This document shows, piece by piece, positions 42,436 through 51,083 of a stretch of 64,000 nucleotides of DNA. Within the stretch, counting starts at the first letter, position 1, and the number at the start of each line of letters is the position of its first letter. A program made the position numbers and the translations under genes. The stretch is from assembly GCA_016192455.1 (NCBI GenBank), contig JACPUC010000002.1:62001-126000 (forward strand), given 5' to 3'. The DNA comes from Candidatus Tectimicrobiota bacterium. Lineage in GTDB: Bacteria; JACPUC01. Under the pieces are notes generated by a model that saw only the letters and a list, made by a program, of their open reading frames with translations, was not told where the DNA came from and ran no database searches.

Positions 42436-43464
42436 ATGCGGCACCTCCAAAGGTCCAGGAGACGGAGGGTCATCGGCGGCATTGCAACGTGGCTGGTGCT
42501 GCTGGCATGCGTGGCGGTTGCCCCTGCCACCGCGACGCCGCTCGTCGTGCGCCTCGGCTGGATCACCGCGCCGGCGGAGATCATGCCGATGGTCTACATG
42601 CACCCGACGATGCTCAAGCACTACGGCAAGTCCTATACCGTCGAGCTGACGCGCTTCCGCGGCTCGGGGCCGCCGGTGGCCGCCCTGGCGGCCAAGGAGG
42701 TCGACCTCGCCGCGCTCTCCTATGCCAGCTTTGCCAACGCCATCCTCAACGCCAAGCTGGACCTGCGCGTTGTGGCCGATGACCTGCAACTGCGCAAGGA
42801 GAACTTCAGCGGCGCGTTCGTCGTCAAGCCGGATTCCGCTATCACGTCGGTGGCGCAGATTCGGGGCAAGACCGTCGGCGTGCAGTCGTTCGGCTCCGGG
42901 GCCGATCTCTCCCTGCGCATGATGATGCGGCGTCACGGCCTGGAGGCGTTTCGCGACTACAACATCATCGAGGTGGGTATCCCCAACCAGCTTGCCTATC
43001 TTCAGGAGGGGAAGCTGGACGTCGCCAACCTCACCCAGCCGTTCTACTCACGGGCCCTGGCCCAGAAGAAGGGGCGACCGCTCTTCTTCAACGCCGATTC
43101 CCTCGGCAATACGCAGTTCGTCTTCTACGTGGCTCGGCGGGAGTTCCTCGACCGCCATCGCGCTGTGCTGGGGGACTTCTTCGAGGACTTCCTGCGCGGC
43201 TGGCGCTGGGTGCTCGCGCCGGCGAACCGTGATGCGGTGCTGGACCTGGCGGCCAGGGTCACAAAGCAACCGCGCGCCATCTACGAGTCGTGGATGCTGA
43301 CGAAGCTCGACTACTTCAGGGACGCCGATGCTCTCCCAGACATCGCGGCTCTCAATACCAGCCTGGCGCAGCTCAAGGAGATGGGCTTCACCAAGGAGAG
43401 CTTCGACGCTACGCCATACCTCGACCTCTCGTTCATCAAGCAAGCGGCCGAGCGGTTGCGCTGA
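42436..43464 (+). CDS. ABC transporter solute-binding protein, NMT1/SsuA-like, secreted
   Basis: A 342-residue binding protein with a basic N-terminus and a signal peptide (hydrophobic segment residues 13-29, cleavage near TATA). AAAGGAGAG precedes the ATG at 42436. The body has LDLRVVADD, VAQIRGKTVGVQSFGSGADLSLR near 135-155 and LAYLQEGKLDVA near 180, typical of the nitrate/sulfonate/riboflavin-precursor binding class. No permease or ATPase gene is next to it, so it is either an orphan or shares the transporter encoded at 3748-5625. The downstream racemase and hydantoinase genes make a cyclic amide or related compound a plausible ligand (inference). Confidence 0.82.
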   Translation: MRHLQRSRRRRVIGGIATWLVLLACVAVAPATATPLVVRLGWITAPAEIMPMVYMHPTMLKHYGKSYTVELTRFRGSGPPVAALAAKEVDLAALSYASFANAILNAKLDLRVVADDLQLRKENFSGAFVVKPDSAITSVAQIRGKTVGVQSFGSGADLSLRMMMRRHGLEAFRDYNIIEVGIPNQLAYLQEGKLDVANLTQPFYSRALAQKKGRPLFFNADSLGNTQFVFYVARREFLDRHRAVLGDFFEDFLRGWRWVLAPANRDAVLDLAARVTKQPRAIYESWMLTKLDYFRDADALPDIAALNTSLAQLKEMGFTKESFDATPYLDLSFIKQAAERLR

Positions 43465-43584
43465 GGCCCGCCACGGCTGCTGGCGTCGCAAGGCATGGCA
43501 GCGGCCCGGCAGGAGCGCTGCCAGCGCCCAGGCAGTGGTTTCGCGCACGAACGGTTCACGCCCTGGACAGGAGGCACCTCGAGC

Positions 43585-44073
43585 ATGAGTGCGGCGTCTA
43601 GCGGTCCCGCGCCCTTGTCGCGACGCGGCGGGTGGTGGCGGCGGCTCGTCGATGGTGAAGATGGTGGAGGCCGCTCGGTCCCCCACGAGCTCAACCGCGT
43701 GCTGCGTGAGAAGCGCTGCATGGTCGCCCTCGGCGAGGAGTTCCTCGGCGGCCCGGGCTATGTCTGGGCGCGCCCGACGGTGCGGGCGTACATTGCCGCG
43801 GAAGAGGCGATGATCGCCCTGGTCGAGGAGGTGATCCGCGACGCCGGCGGCTTCCCCACCGTGGATGCCGCTCCGGTTCCTGCCGCGCGCACGCAGCGGG
43901 ACGCACTCAGCGCCGCCTGGGAGAAGCTGCGCGGGGAGATCGACCGCTGCCACGCGCTCATGCAGTGGGCCGAGGACGAGGGGGAGGAGCAGGTGCGCCG
44001 GCTCCTCCACAACCTCCTGGCGGAGGCGAGGCGCTGGGATACGGAGCTGCGCCGTATGCTCATGAAAATGTAG
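43585..44073 (+). CDS. hypothetical helical protein
   Basis: A 162-residue protein that I do not recognise. CAGGAGG lies ten bases before the ATG at 43585. The first 25 residues are Ser/Gly/Pro/Arg-rich. The rest is predicted helical and charged: a RVLREKRCMVALGEEFL segment near 40-56, then a heptad-like stretch from about 90 to 162 ending RRLLHNLLAEARRWDTEL. It lies between a binding-protein gene and a racemase-family gene, with 60 bases to the latter, so it is probably in their operon. It has no transmembrane segment. Confidence 0.6.
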   Translation: MSAASSGPAPLSRRGGWWRRLVDGEDGGGRSVPHELNRVLREKRCMVALGEEFLGGPGYVWARPTVRAYIAAEEAMIALVEEVIRDAGGFPTVDAAPVPAARTQRDALSAAWEKLRGEIDRCHALMQWAEDEGEEQVRRLLHNLLAEARRWDTELRRMLMKM

Positions 44074-44133
44074 CGCCGGCGGCTGCTATGCCTTGGCGGG
44101 GCGCGCGCCGTGCCCGGGGAAGGGAGGAGGGCC

Positions 44134-44868
44134 ATGTACGGCTGGCGGGGCCGCATCGGCCTCATGACGGTCGCCAACAACATCACCTGCGAGCAGGAGA
44201 TGGCGCGCCTCTGCCCCGAAGGCGTGGCCACGATCGTGACGCGCATCGACTTCACGCCGACCCTCGAGGGCCTCCATGCCCTGCATGACGGCGTTGAAAC
44301 CGCCGCGCGGCTCCTCGCCTCCGAGCAGCTCAGCGACCTCATTCTCTTCGGCTGCACCATCGGCAGCATGGTGAAGGGGCCGGACTACGACCTCGAGATC
44401 GCGGCCCTCATCGAGCGCGCCGCCAAGACCCCGGCCATCACCGTCACCACCGCGGTGAAGGAGGCCCTGCGGGAGCTGGGTCTGCGCCGCCTCGCCGTGG
44501 CCACACCCTACACCGCGGACATCTGCCGCCTCGAGCGCGACGTGATGACGCGGATGGGATTCGAGATCGTCGATCTGCGAAGCTGCCACGAACACTTCGA
44601 CCCCGCCGCCCTGCGCAACGAGATGATCGGTCGGCTGAGCCCCGGCGACACCTACCGCTTGGTGCGCTCCCTGAACCTCGAGCACGCCGACGGTGTCTTC
44701 ATAAGCTGCACGAACTTCCGCAGCATCGAAGTGATCCAGGCCCTCGAGGACGACCTGGGCCTGCCGGTGATCTCGAGCAACCTCGCCGGCATGTGGCTCG
44801 CCCTGCGGCGCCTCGGCGTGCGGGAGCCAATCCCAGGCTATGGACGGCTGCTGCGGGAGCACTGCTGA
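44134..44868 (+). CDS. Asp/Glu/hydantoin racemase-family protein (maleate isomerase/arylmalonate decarboxylase-like)
   Basis: A 244-residue protein of the Asp/Glu racemase superfamily. Two catalytic-type cysteines are seen: FGCTIGS near residue 72 and ISCTNFRS near 191, the pattern of maleate cis-trans isomerases and arylmalonate decarboxylases. A LAVATPY segment near 121-127 matches the family's central strand. GGGAGGAGGG precedes the ATG at 44134. Family members racemise hydantoins or amino acids, isomerise maleate, or decarboxylate malonates. HyuA and HyuB are encoded 570 bases downstream on the same strand, so hydantoin or cyclic-imide use is possible (inference). Confidence 0.82.
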   Translation: MYGWRGRIGLMTVANNITCEQEMARLCPEGVATIVTRIDFTPTLEGLHALHDGVETAARLLASEQLSDLILFGCTIGSMVKGPDYDLEIAALIERAAKTPAITVTTAVKEALRELGLRRLAVATPYTADICRLERDVMTRMGFEIVDLRSCHEHFDPAALRNEMIGRLSPGDTYRLVRSLNLEHADGVFISCTNFRSIEVIQALEDDLGLPVISSNLAGMWLALRRLGVREPIPGYGRLLREHC

Positions 44869-44900
44869 GCAGCGTCCAGGGCGCACCCAGGCTGACTGCG

Positions 44901-44956
44901 GCGTCCTCCGCGTCTCCGCGGTTGGAATTCACCGCCGAGACGCAGAGGGCGCGGAG
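44901..44956. repeat. inverted-repeat element, copy 1
   Basis: A GCG-TCCTCCGCGTCTCCGCGGT arm faces an ACCGCCGAGACGCAGAGGGCGCGGAG arm, with a short TGGAATTC loop between. The same arms recur at 45095-45174. Elements of this look are common as dispersed intergenic repeats in large genomes of uncultured bacteria (general knowledge, not checked). Confidence 0.7.
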
Positions 44957-45037
44957 GAAGGGTGAACCAAAGATGGACACGAATGCCCACGGATCGGTGT
45001 CCATTGGTGGTCATCCGTGGTTCCTTGCTTTCCGATG

Positions 45038-45065
45038 GTAGGGGCGGTTCGCGAACCGCCCCTAC
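45038..45065. repeat. 28-bp perfect palindrome
   Basis: GTAGGGGCGGTTCG at 45038-45051 is followed immediately by its exact reverse complement to 45065. A perfect 14+14 palindrome with no loop is typical of dispersed GC-rich intergenic repeats. It sits between the two copies of the other inverted-repeat element. Confidence 0.8.
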
Positions 45066-45094
45066 GGTTGCCGTGGTGGAAGCCGGTTCTCCCA

Positions 45095-45174
45095 TCTCTG
45101 CGTTCTCTGCGTCTCCGCGGTTAAATCCTCTGCGGTTCCATGGAGTGCACCGCGGAGACGCAGAGGGCGCGGAG
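45095..45174. repeat. inverted-repeat element, copy 2
   Basis: The left arm (45095-45121) ends CTGCGTCTCCGCGGT; the right arm (45149-45174) is ACCGCGGAGACGCAGAGGGCGCGGAG. The right arm differs from copy 1 at 44931-44956 by only one or two bases. The 27-base centre is different from copy 1. Confidence 0.7.
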
Positions 45175-45442
45175 CTTTTGTCAAACGGGTTGCCTGTCCC
45201 GCGACGAGATGGGGCAGGCAGGGAGATCAGCCCACCACCCAGCTCGCCACGCCGCCGTGCCCTCCCTTCGTCTCCCCGCCGCGTTCTCATAACCGCTCAA
45301 TAGTCAACTTCTTTACTTTTTTCTGGCCTTTCTCCTTCGCCTCGGGTATAGTCAAGCCTTCGCGCCGGGTGCAGGCTGTTGAGGAGCTGGCCGGGGACGA
45401 CGCCGGCAGGTGCTCCACCTCGACGACGCGGGAGAGGCAATG

Positions 45443-47422
45443 ATGCTGGTGGTGGGAATAGATATCGGCGGCACGTTCACGGACTTCATCACCTTTGATG
45501 GCAAGGAGATGCGCACCCACAAGGTGCTGAGCACGCCGTCGAACCAGTCCATGGCGGTGCTGCAAGGGCTGCGCGAGCTCGGTGTGCTGGGCGAGCCCGA
45601 CCTCGAAATCGTGCACGGCTCCACGGTGGCGACGAATGCCCTGCTGGAGCGCAAAGGCGGCAAGGTCGCCCTGATCACCACGCAGGGATTCGAGGACGTG
45701 CTGGAGATCGGGCGCCAGAACCGCCCCAGCCTCTACGACCTCAACGTGCAGCGCCTGCCGCCGTTGGTCCCCTCGGAGCGCCGACTCGGGGTGCCGGAAC
45801 GCACGATTTACACCGGCGAGGTCATCCAGCCGCTCGACGAGGCGGCGGCCCGCCGGGTGGCGCGACAGGTGAAGGACCTCGGCGTCGACTCCCTGGCCAT
45901 CTGCTTGCTCTTCTCTTACGCCAACCCCTCCCACGAGCAGCGCCTGGTGGAGCTGTGCAAGGAGGCCGGCATCAAGGGCTTCATCAGCGCCTCGCACCAA
46001 ATCCTGCCGGAGTACCGCGAGTATGAGCGCACCAGCACCACGGTGGTGAACGCCTACGTGGTGCCGGTGATGGACCGCTACCTCTCGCGCCTCTCCGCCG
46101 AGCTGGGCGCCACGCCGCTGCGCATCATGCAATCGAACGGCGGCGCCATCTCCGCCGAGACGGCGAAGACCGAGTCGATCCGCACGGTCCTCTCCGGTCC
46201 CGCCGGCGGCGTGGTGGGAGCCCTCTTCCTGGCGCGGCTCTCCGGCTACGACCACATCATCAGCTTCGATATGGGCGGCACCTCGACCGACGTCTCCCTT
46301 TGCGAAGGCGGCATCAACACCACCACCGAGTCGGTGGTCGCCGGCAATGCCGTGCGCGTGCCGATGATCGAGCTGCACACCGTCGGCGCCGGCGGCGGCT
46401 CCATCGCCCGCCTCGATGAAGGTGGCGCCCTGCGCGTCGGACCGGAGAGCGCCGGCGCCGACCCCGGCCCCATCTGTTACGGCAAGGGGACGGAGATCGC
46501 CGTCACCGACGCGAACGTCGTCCTCGGCCGCATCAGCCCCGATCACTTCCTGGGCGGCCGCATGAAGCTGCACGACGAGGCGGCGCGCCGCGCCGTGGAC
46601 GAGCTGGCGCGCGCCATGCGCATGAGCCGCGAGGCGGTCGCCGAGGGCATCGTGCGGGTGGCCAACGCCACCATGCAGCGCGCCATCCAGGTCATGTCCG
46701 TGGAGCGCGGCCACGACCCGCGCGATTTCGCCCTCCTCTCCTTCGGCGGCGCCGGCGGGCTGCATTGCTGCGAGCTGGCCGAGAACCTCTCCATCCCGCG
46801 CCTCATCATCCCGAACCACGCCGGCCTCCTCTCCGCCTTCGGCATGATCACCTCCGACGTGGTGAAGGACTACTCGCAGACCGTTCTCATCAACACCGCC
46901 GCAACAAGCCAGGCCGACCTCGCGAAGCTCTTCGAGCCGCTCGATCAGCGCGGCCTCGACGAGATGCTGGCCGAGGGGCTGCCGCGCCAGCGCCTACGCT
47001 TCGCGCGCAGCCTCGACATGCGCTACATCGGCCAGAGCTTCGAGATCAGCGTGCCGTGGATGGACGACTACATCGCCGAGTTCCACCGGCTGCACGGGGT
47101 GCGCTACGGCTACAGCAACCCGAAACGACCCACCGAGATCGTCAACCTGCGGCTGCGCACGAGCGGCGAGGTGACGCCGCCGGAGTTCCCGCGGCTGCCG
47201 GCGGGATCCGCCGATCCCGGCGCCGCGCGCCTCGGCGCCAGCCCCGTCTACTACCGCGGCGCCTGGCACGACACGCCGCTCTACGAGCGCGAGCGCCTGC
47301 AGGCCGGCAACACCATCGACGGCCTCGCCGTGGTCTACGAGAAGACCGCCACGACCCTCATCACCCCCGGCTTCCAGGGCGTCGTCGACGAAGTGGGCAA
47401 CATCATCCTGACGCGGAAGTGA
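45443..47422 (+). CDS. hyuA: hydantoinase/oxoprolinase family protein, A subunit
   Basis: A 659-residue HyuA-type subunit of ATP-dependent amidohydrolases (N-methylhydantoinase, 5-oxoprolinase, acetophenone carboxylase). It has the ASKHA-type N-terminal phosphate loop GIDIGGTFTDF at residues 5-15, GSTVATNALLERKG near 57-70, the central FDMGGTSTDVSL near 274-285, and GAGGGSIA near 316-323. I take the second of two adjacent ATGs because it leaves five bases after GGAGAGG. It is cotranscribed with hyuB, 53 bases downstream. The substrate is a cyclic amide, imide or ketone; the pair cannot be narrowed by sequence alone. Confidence 0.9.
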   Translation: MLVVGIDIGGTFTDFITFDGKEMRTHKVLSTPSNQSMAVLQGLRELGVLGEPDLEIVHGSTVATNALLERKGGKVALITTQGFEDVLEIGRQNRPSLYDLNVQRLPPLVPSERRLGVPERTIYTGEVIQPLDEAAARRVARQVKDLGVDSLAICLLFSYANPSHEQRLVELCKEAGIKGFISASHQILPEYREYERTSTTVVNAYVVPVMDRYLSRLSAELGATPLRIMQSNGGAISAETAKTESIRTVLSGPAGGVVGALFLARLSGYDHIISFDMGGTSTDVSLCEGGINTTTESVVAGNAVRVPMIELHTVGAGGGSIARLDEGGALRVGPESAGADPGPICYGKGTEIAVTDANVVLGRISPDHFLGGRMKLHDEAARRAVDELARAMRMSREAVAEGIVRVANATMQRAIQVMSVERGHDPRDFALLSFGGAGGLHCCELAENLSIPRLIIPNHAGLLSAFGMITSDVVKDYSQTVLINTAATSQADLAKLFEPLDQRGLDEMLAEGLPRQRLRFARSLDMRYIGQSFEISVPWMDDYIAEFHRLHGVRYGYSNPKRPTEIVNLRLRTSGEVTPPEFPRLPAGSADPGAARLGASPVYYRGAWHDTPLYERERLQAGNTIDGLAVVYEKTATTLITPGFQGVVDEVGNIILTRK

Positions 47423-47475
47423 AGCAACCGGGAGCTGGGGGAAGGCGCACCGGCTCCCGGTCGAAGGAAACCTCG

Positions 47476-49041
47476 ATGTACGATCCCATCCGCCTGGAGA
47501 TTTTCAAGAATCTCTTTGTGGCCGCGGCCGAGGAGATGGGGGTGACGCTGGGTCGCACCAGCTTCTCGCCGAACATCAAGGAGCGGCGCGACTACTCCTG
47601 CGCCGTCTTCGACGGCCGCGGCGACATGGTGGCGCAGGCGGCGCACATCCCGGTGCACCTCGGCTCGCAGCCGCTCTCGGTCCTCAGCGTCATCGAGCAC
47701 CTGGCGCTCGAGCGCGGCGACGTTGCGATCCTCAACGATCCCTTCCGCGGCGGCACGCACCTGCCGGACATCACCCTCGTCTCCCCCGTCTTCGTCCCCG
47801 GCGACGACAAGCCGATGTTCTTCGTGGCGAACCGCGCCCACCACGCCGACGTGGGGGGCATGACCGCCGGCTCGCTGCCGATGGCGACGGAAATCTACCA
47901 GGAAGGGATCATCATCCCGCCGGTGAAGATCGTCGAGAAGGGACGGCTGAGCGAGGGGATCATGAACCTGATCCTGGCCAACGTGCGCACGCCCCAGGAG
48001 CGCGAGGGAGACCTCTCGGCGCAGATGGCGGCCAACAACACCGGCGAGCGGCGCCTCCTGGAGATCGTCGAGCGCAACGGCAAGGAGGTGACGGCGCAGT
48101 ACATGAAGGAACTGCAGAACTACGCCGAGCGCATGACGCGCGAGGCCATCCGCCAACTCCCCGACGGCGTCTACGAGTTCGAAGACTACATGGATAACGA
48201 CGGCATCACCGATGAGCCGATCCGCATCAAGGTGGCGATCACCATCAAGGGGGATGAGGCGGTCATCGACTTCACCGGCAGCCAGCCGCAGGTGGCCGGC
48301 GGGGTGAACGCCGTCTACGCCGTCACCCTGTCGGCGGCGTTCTACGTCTTCCGCTGCAGCGTCGGCTACGACATTCCCTCGAACAGCGGCTGCATGGCGC
48401 CGATCAAGGTGATCGCGCCGGAAGGGACGGTGGTGAATGCGCGTCCCCCGGCGGCGGTGGTCGGCGGCAACGTGGAAACCTCGCAGCGCATGGTGGATGT
48501 GCTGCTGGGAGCCATGGCGAAGGCGGCGCCGGAGAAATACCCGGCGGCGAGCTGCGGCAGCATGAACAACATCACCATCGGCGGCATCGACCCGCGCAGC
48601 GGCAAGCCGTTTGCCTACTACGAGACCATCGCCGGCGGCATGGGGGCGCGCCCGACCAGCAACGGCCTCGACGGCGTCCACACCCACATGACGAACACCC
48701 TCAACACGCCGGTGGAGGCCATCGAGGTGGCCTACCCGTTCCGCGTCACCTGCTACGCGCTGCGGCGGGGCTCCGGCGGCAAGGGGAAGTTTCGCGGCGG
48801 CGACGGCGTCATCCGGGAGCTGGAGCTGCGCTGCGACGCGCAGGTGACCATCCTCTCCGAACGCCGCAAGTTCGCCCCCTACGGCGTCTTGGGAGGGGAA
48901 TCCGGCAAGCCGGGGGAGAACCTGCACATCCGCAACGGCGAGCGCCGGGTGTTGCCGTCGAAGATCAATTTCGTCGCCAAGGTTGGCGATAGCGTCAGCA
49001 TCGCAACGCCGGGCGGCGGCGGTTACGGGAGTCCCGGTTGA
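47476..49041 (+). CDS. hyuB: hydantoinase/oxoprolinase family protein, B subunit
   Basis: A 521-residue HyuB-type subunit. Hallmarks are TSFSPNIKERRDYSCAVFD near 27-45, the AAHIPVHLGS segment near 56-65, NDPFRGGTHLPDITL near 86-100, ANRAHHADVGG near 115-125, and the Gly-rich C-terminus ending ATPGGGGYG. The His-rich motifs are thought to bind a metal in this family. GAAGGAAA precedes the ATG at 47476. It pairs with HyuA upstream in a standard hyuAB order. Confidence 0.92.
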   Translation: MYDPIRLEIFKNLFVAAAEEMGVTLGRTSFSPNIKERRDYSCAVFDGRGDMVAQAAHIPVHLGSQPLSVLSVIEHLALERGDVAILNDPFRGGTHLPDITLVSPVFVPGDDKPMFFVANRAHHADVGGMTAGSLPMATEIYQEGIIIPPVKIVEKGRLSEGIMNLILANVRTPQEREGDLSAQMAANNTGERRLLEIVERNGKEVTAQYMKELQNYAERMTREAIRQLPDGVYEFEDYMDNDGITDEPIRIKVAITIKGDEAVIDFTGSQPQVAGGVNAVYAVTLSAAFYVFRCSVGYDIPSNSGCMAPIKVIAPEGTVVNARPPAAVVGGNVETSQRMVDVLLGAMAKAAPEKYPAASCGSMNNITIGGIDPRSGKPFAYYETIAGGMGARPTSNGLDGVHTHMTNTLNTPVEAIEVAYPFRVTCYALRRGSGGKGKFRGGDGVIRELELRCDAQVTILSERRKFAPYGVLGGESGKPGENLHIRNGERRVLPSKINFVAKVGDSVSIATPGGGGYGSPG

Positions 49042-49448
49042 GCAGGTGGAGACTCCAGGGTGCTGCGTCGGAACCCCCGGGCGATCTCTCGCAGGGTCAA
49101 AGGATAGTGCCGTGCCGGCGGTGGATCCGGGTGTGATGCCCTTACGAGTCTGCTCTTTGTCAACAGAAGGGAGCGCGTTTCGGAGTGTGTCCGTGGAGAT
49201 CGAGGCCGCTGGGACATGGAGGGCAGTGCTCAGCAGCGGCAGGTGTGGCATGAGGGCGGGATCGGTTCCTCGGAACCCTCCCTCCCATCCTCGAGGTCTT
49301 CGCGGAACTCCTTGCCGAATACGCCGTTAGCCTATCAGACTCGCCACGCCGAGGCAGAGTGCAAGGCTGCGCTCCAGGTAGGTGGAGCTCGCTTCCCGGG
49401 AGTGCTGAGGAGGGGATGGGGCGGTGACAAAAAGTGCCGGGAGTGAAA

Positions 49449-49478
49449 AAAATGTGGTAAAATTTTGAAAATGTGGTA
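49449..49478 (+). repeat. 11-bp direct repeat upstream of a small AT-rich gene (candidate operator)
   Basis: AAAATGTGGTA occurs at 49449-49459 and again at 49468-49478, 19 bp apart, just under two helical turns. Such spacing suits a dimeric regulator on one DNA face. The repeats include the -10-like elements. Confidence 0.5.
49455..49463 (+). promoter_or_regulatory. extended -10 promoter candidate
   Basis: TGGTAAAAT is a TGn extended -10 with five of six matches to TATAAT and no visible -35. Transcription would start near 49470, about 70 bases before the ATG at 49540. The second repeat copy carries a weaker version (TGGTACCAT). Confidence 0.35.
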
Positions 49479-49539
49479 CCATTGAAAAGCTATGGCTGTT
49501 CACATTAACCGACTACGGTCTACGAACTATGGAGCTGGG

Positions 49540-49812
49540 ATGAGCAAGAAGGGCCGTATACAGAACATCGTCATTGACCGAAGTTACGTTGAGCAAGCGA
49601 ATGTGAAGCACGTGCTCATTGACTTTGGCATCTCTGAGGAGAAGTCTGCGCCGCCGTTCACGCTGGAGCTGGCTCTGGAGTCCGATGCGTTGTACCTCTG
49701 CCTCTTCAACGAACGTGGGGGCGTCAGGTTCCGGGTCGGGGACAATGACAGCGAGCTCGGCCAGGCCATTGAAGCGCTCTCCTCGATGTTCTCCTCAAGT
49801 GTCATTGAGTGA
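49540..49812 (+). CDS. small hypothetical protein
   Basis: A 90-residue protein of unknown function. ATG at 49540 has GGAG five bases upstream; an in-frame ATG at 49492 would add 16 residues. The sequence alternates beta and charged segments (IQNIVIDRSYVEQANVKHVLIDFG) and contains SDALYLCLFNERGGVRFRVGD near 50-70, then a helical end. It has no signal peptide or transmembrane part. It stands alone between hyuB and the convergent copper operon. Its AT-rich, repeat-bearing promoter suggests regulation. I cannot assign a family. Confidence 0.6.
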   Translation: MSKKGRIQNIVIDRSYVEQANVKHVLIDFGISEEKSAPPFTLELALESDALYLCLFNERGGVRFRVGDNDSELGQAIEALSSMFSSSVIE

Positions 49813-49913
49813 CAGCCCGCCCGGGTTCTTCCTCCATTGCCGCTGTGGCTGGTTGCGTTCACGGCAGCATAGCTGGCCGGCAGGGGAACGCCGGCTCTCG
49901 GGGGCGCCGGCCT

Positions 49914-50726
49914 TCAGCGCGCGCAGCGAAAGCCGACGTTGAACCAGCCCCGGTCGGAACGGAAGAAGCTCCGCTTCGCCGAGCGCACGATATCGGCTGC
50001 ATCGGTCTGTCCCTGGTAGTTGAAGAACGACCCCCCCTTCAGAATCACCGCCGAGCCCGACGCCAGGGTATCGGCGGTCCATTCCCAGACGTTCCCCGCC
50101 ATATCGAGCACGCCGTAGACACTCGCCCCGCCGGGGTAGGCGCCGACCGGCGTGGTGCCCAGGTGCGGGCCTGCCGGCGTATTGGCTCGGCCGGCGTCGA
50201 AGACCTCCCCCCAGGGGTAGCGGCGGCCGTCGGTTCCCCGCGCCGCCTTCTCCCACTCCGCCTCGCTGGGAAGGCGCTTGCCCTGGGCCCGGCAATAGGC
50301 TCGAGCCTCCTCCCAGGTGACATTTACCACCGGGTGCTCGGCCTTCCCGGGTGGGATGGGGTGCGAGGGCTTCCAGGCCGCATAGGCGGCCTCGGTGACA
50401 GGGGTGCGGTCGATGGCGAAGGCGGCCAGCTCCACGCGGCGCAGGGGCGCCTCACCGGGGTCGCCGTCGTTTGCGCCCATGAGAAACGCGCCGGCAGGGA
50501 TGTCGACCATGGCGCCGGCAGCGTTCGGCTTCTCAGCGGGGGCGGCGATGGGGGCGGGACTGGGTTCGCTCGTGCAGGCAATTAGGGTGAGGAGCAGGGC
50601 TGCGGGAAGGAGCGGCCGCAGCCGCGCCGTCAGGCACCCCAGCGACGAGGTTCGCCGGCCGCGACGGCGGCGATTCCGACCTGCGGCCGAGGAGAGCGCT
50701 GCCACCTCTTCTTCCGCGCCCTGCAT
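49914..50726 (-). CDS. SUMF1/formylglycine-generating-enzyme-like lipoprotein
   Basis: A 270-residue protein. A basic leader of about 35 residues precedes a hydrophobic segment and a lipobox LIAC (Cys at about residue 51), so it is likely an outer- or inner-membrane lipoprotein. The mature part is a C-type-lectin-like FGE-sulfatase domain: MVDIPAGAFLMGAN at 73-86, LPSEAEWEKAARG near 153-165, YPWGEVFD, MAGNVWEWTAD near 209-219, and a C-terminal NVGFRCAR. The catalytic cysteines of true formylglycine-generating enzyme are not present, so a structural or binding role is likely. It is the last gene of the leftward copper operon, 78 bases after csoR. Confidence 0.82.
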   Translation of the reverse strand: MQGAEEEVAALSSAAGRNRRRRGRRTSSLGCLTARLRPLLPAALLLTLIACTSEPSPAPIAAPAEKPNAAGAMVDIPAGAFLMGANDGDPGEAPLRRVELAAFAIDRTPVTEAAYAAWKPSHPIPPGKAEHPVVNVTWEEARAYCRAQGKRLPSEAEWEKAARGTDGRRYPWGEVFDAGRANTPAGPHLGTTPVGAYPGGASVYGVLDMAGNVWEWTADTLASGSAVILKGGSFFNYQGQTDAADIVRSAKRSFFRSDRGWFNVGFRCAR

Positions 50727-50804
50727 GGTGGTCTTCCAAGAGGCGGGGACGAGCGAAACTCGCGCGCCTGGGGGGTGGGGCGAGATGCCGCGGCGGCGAT
50801 CGGC

Positions 50805-51083
50805 TCAGCGGCGGAAGCGCGACAGGATCATCATCACCTCATCGATCTTGCCGTTCTGCTCAGCGCTGTCGCCGGAGCGCATCGCCGTGGCCACACAGGT
50901 CTGCAGGTGGGTCCGCATGACGATCTCCTCGATGCGCTCCATGGCAGCCACCGCGGAGCGGAGCTGGGTGAGGATGTCGATGCAGTAGCGGTCATCCTCG
51001 ACCATCTGCTGGATGCCGCGCACCTGCCCTTCCACTCGCCGCAACCGTGCAATGAGACGCTGCTTCGCATCCTCGTGTGGCAT
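50805..51083 (-). CDS. csoR: copper-sensing transcriptional repressor, CsoR family
   Basis: A 92-residue all-helical CsoR/RcnR-family repressor. The Cu(I) ligands Cys34, His59 and Cys63 have exactly the spacing of Cys36-His61-Cys65 in Mycobacterium CsoR (25 and 4 residues). RVEGQVRGIQQMVEDDRYC near 16-34 is the family core. The ATG at 51083 is preferred over longer frames since homology starts there, and GAGGAGAGGG lies upstream. It is encoded downstream of copA and ftsH on the same strand, so it probably represses the copA promoter and its own operon until copper binds. Confidence 0.9.
   Translation of the reverse strand: MPHEDAKQRLIARLRRVEGQVRGIQQMVEDDRYCIDILTQLRSAVAAMERIEEIVMRTHLQTCVATAMRSGDSAEQNGKIDEVMMILSRFRR

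Larger units (their letters stand above)
44869..45442. other. intergenic region with a mosaic of palindromic repeats
   Basis: The 574 bases between the racemase-family gene and hyuA contain no gene but at least four hairpin-forming elements (44901-44956, about 44974-45022, 45038-45065 and 45095-45174), listed separately or described under findings. After 45290 there is an AT-richer patch and a TATAGT (45347-45352) without a good -35. Confidence 0.65.
49042..49539. other. intergenic region upstream of a small gene
   Basis: About 400 GC-rich bases without features end in a sharply AT-rich stretch (49430-49490) with a direct repeat and an extended -10, both listed. Confidence 0.5.
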
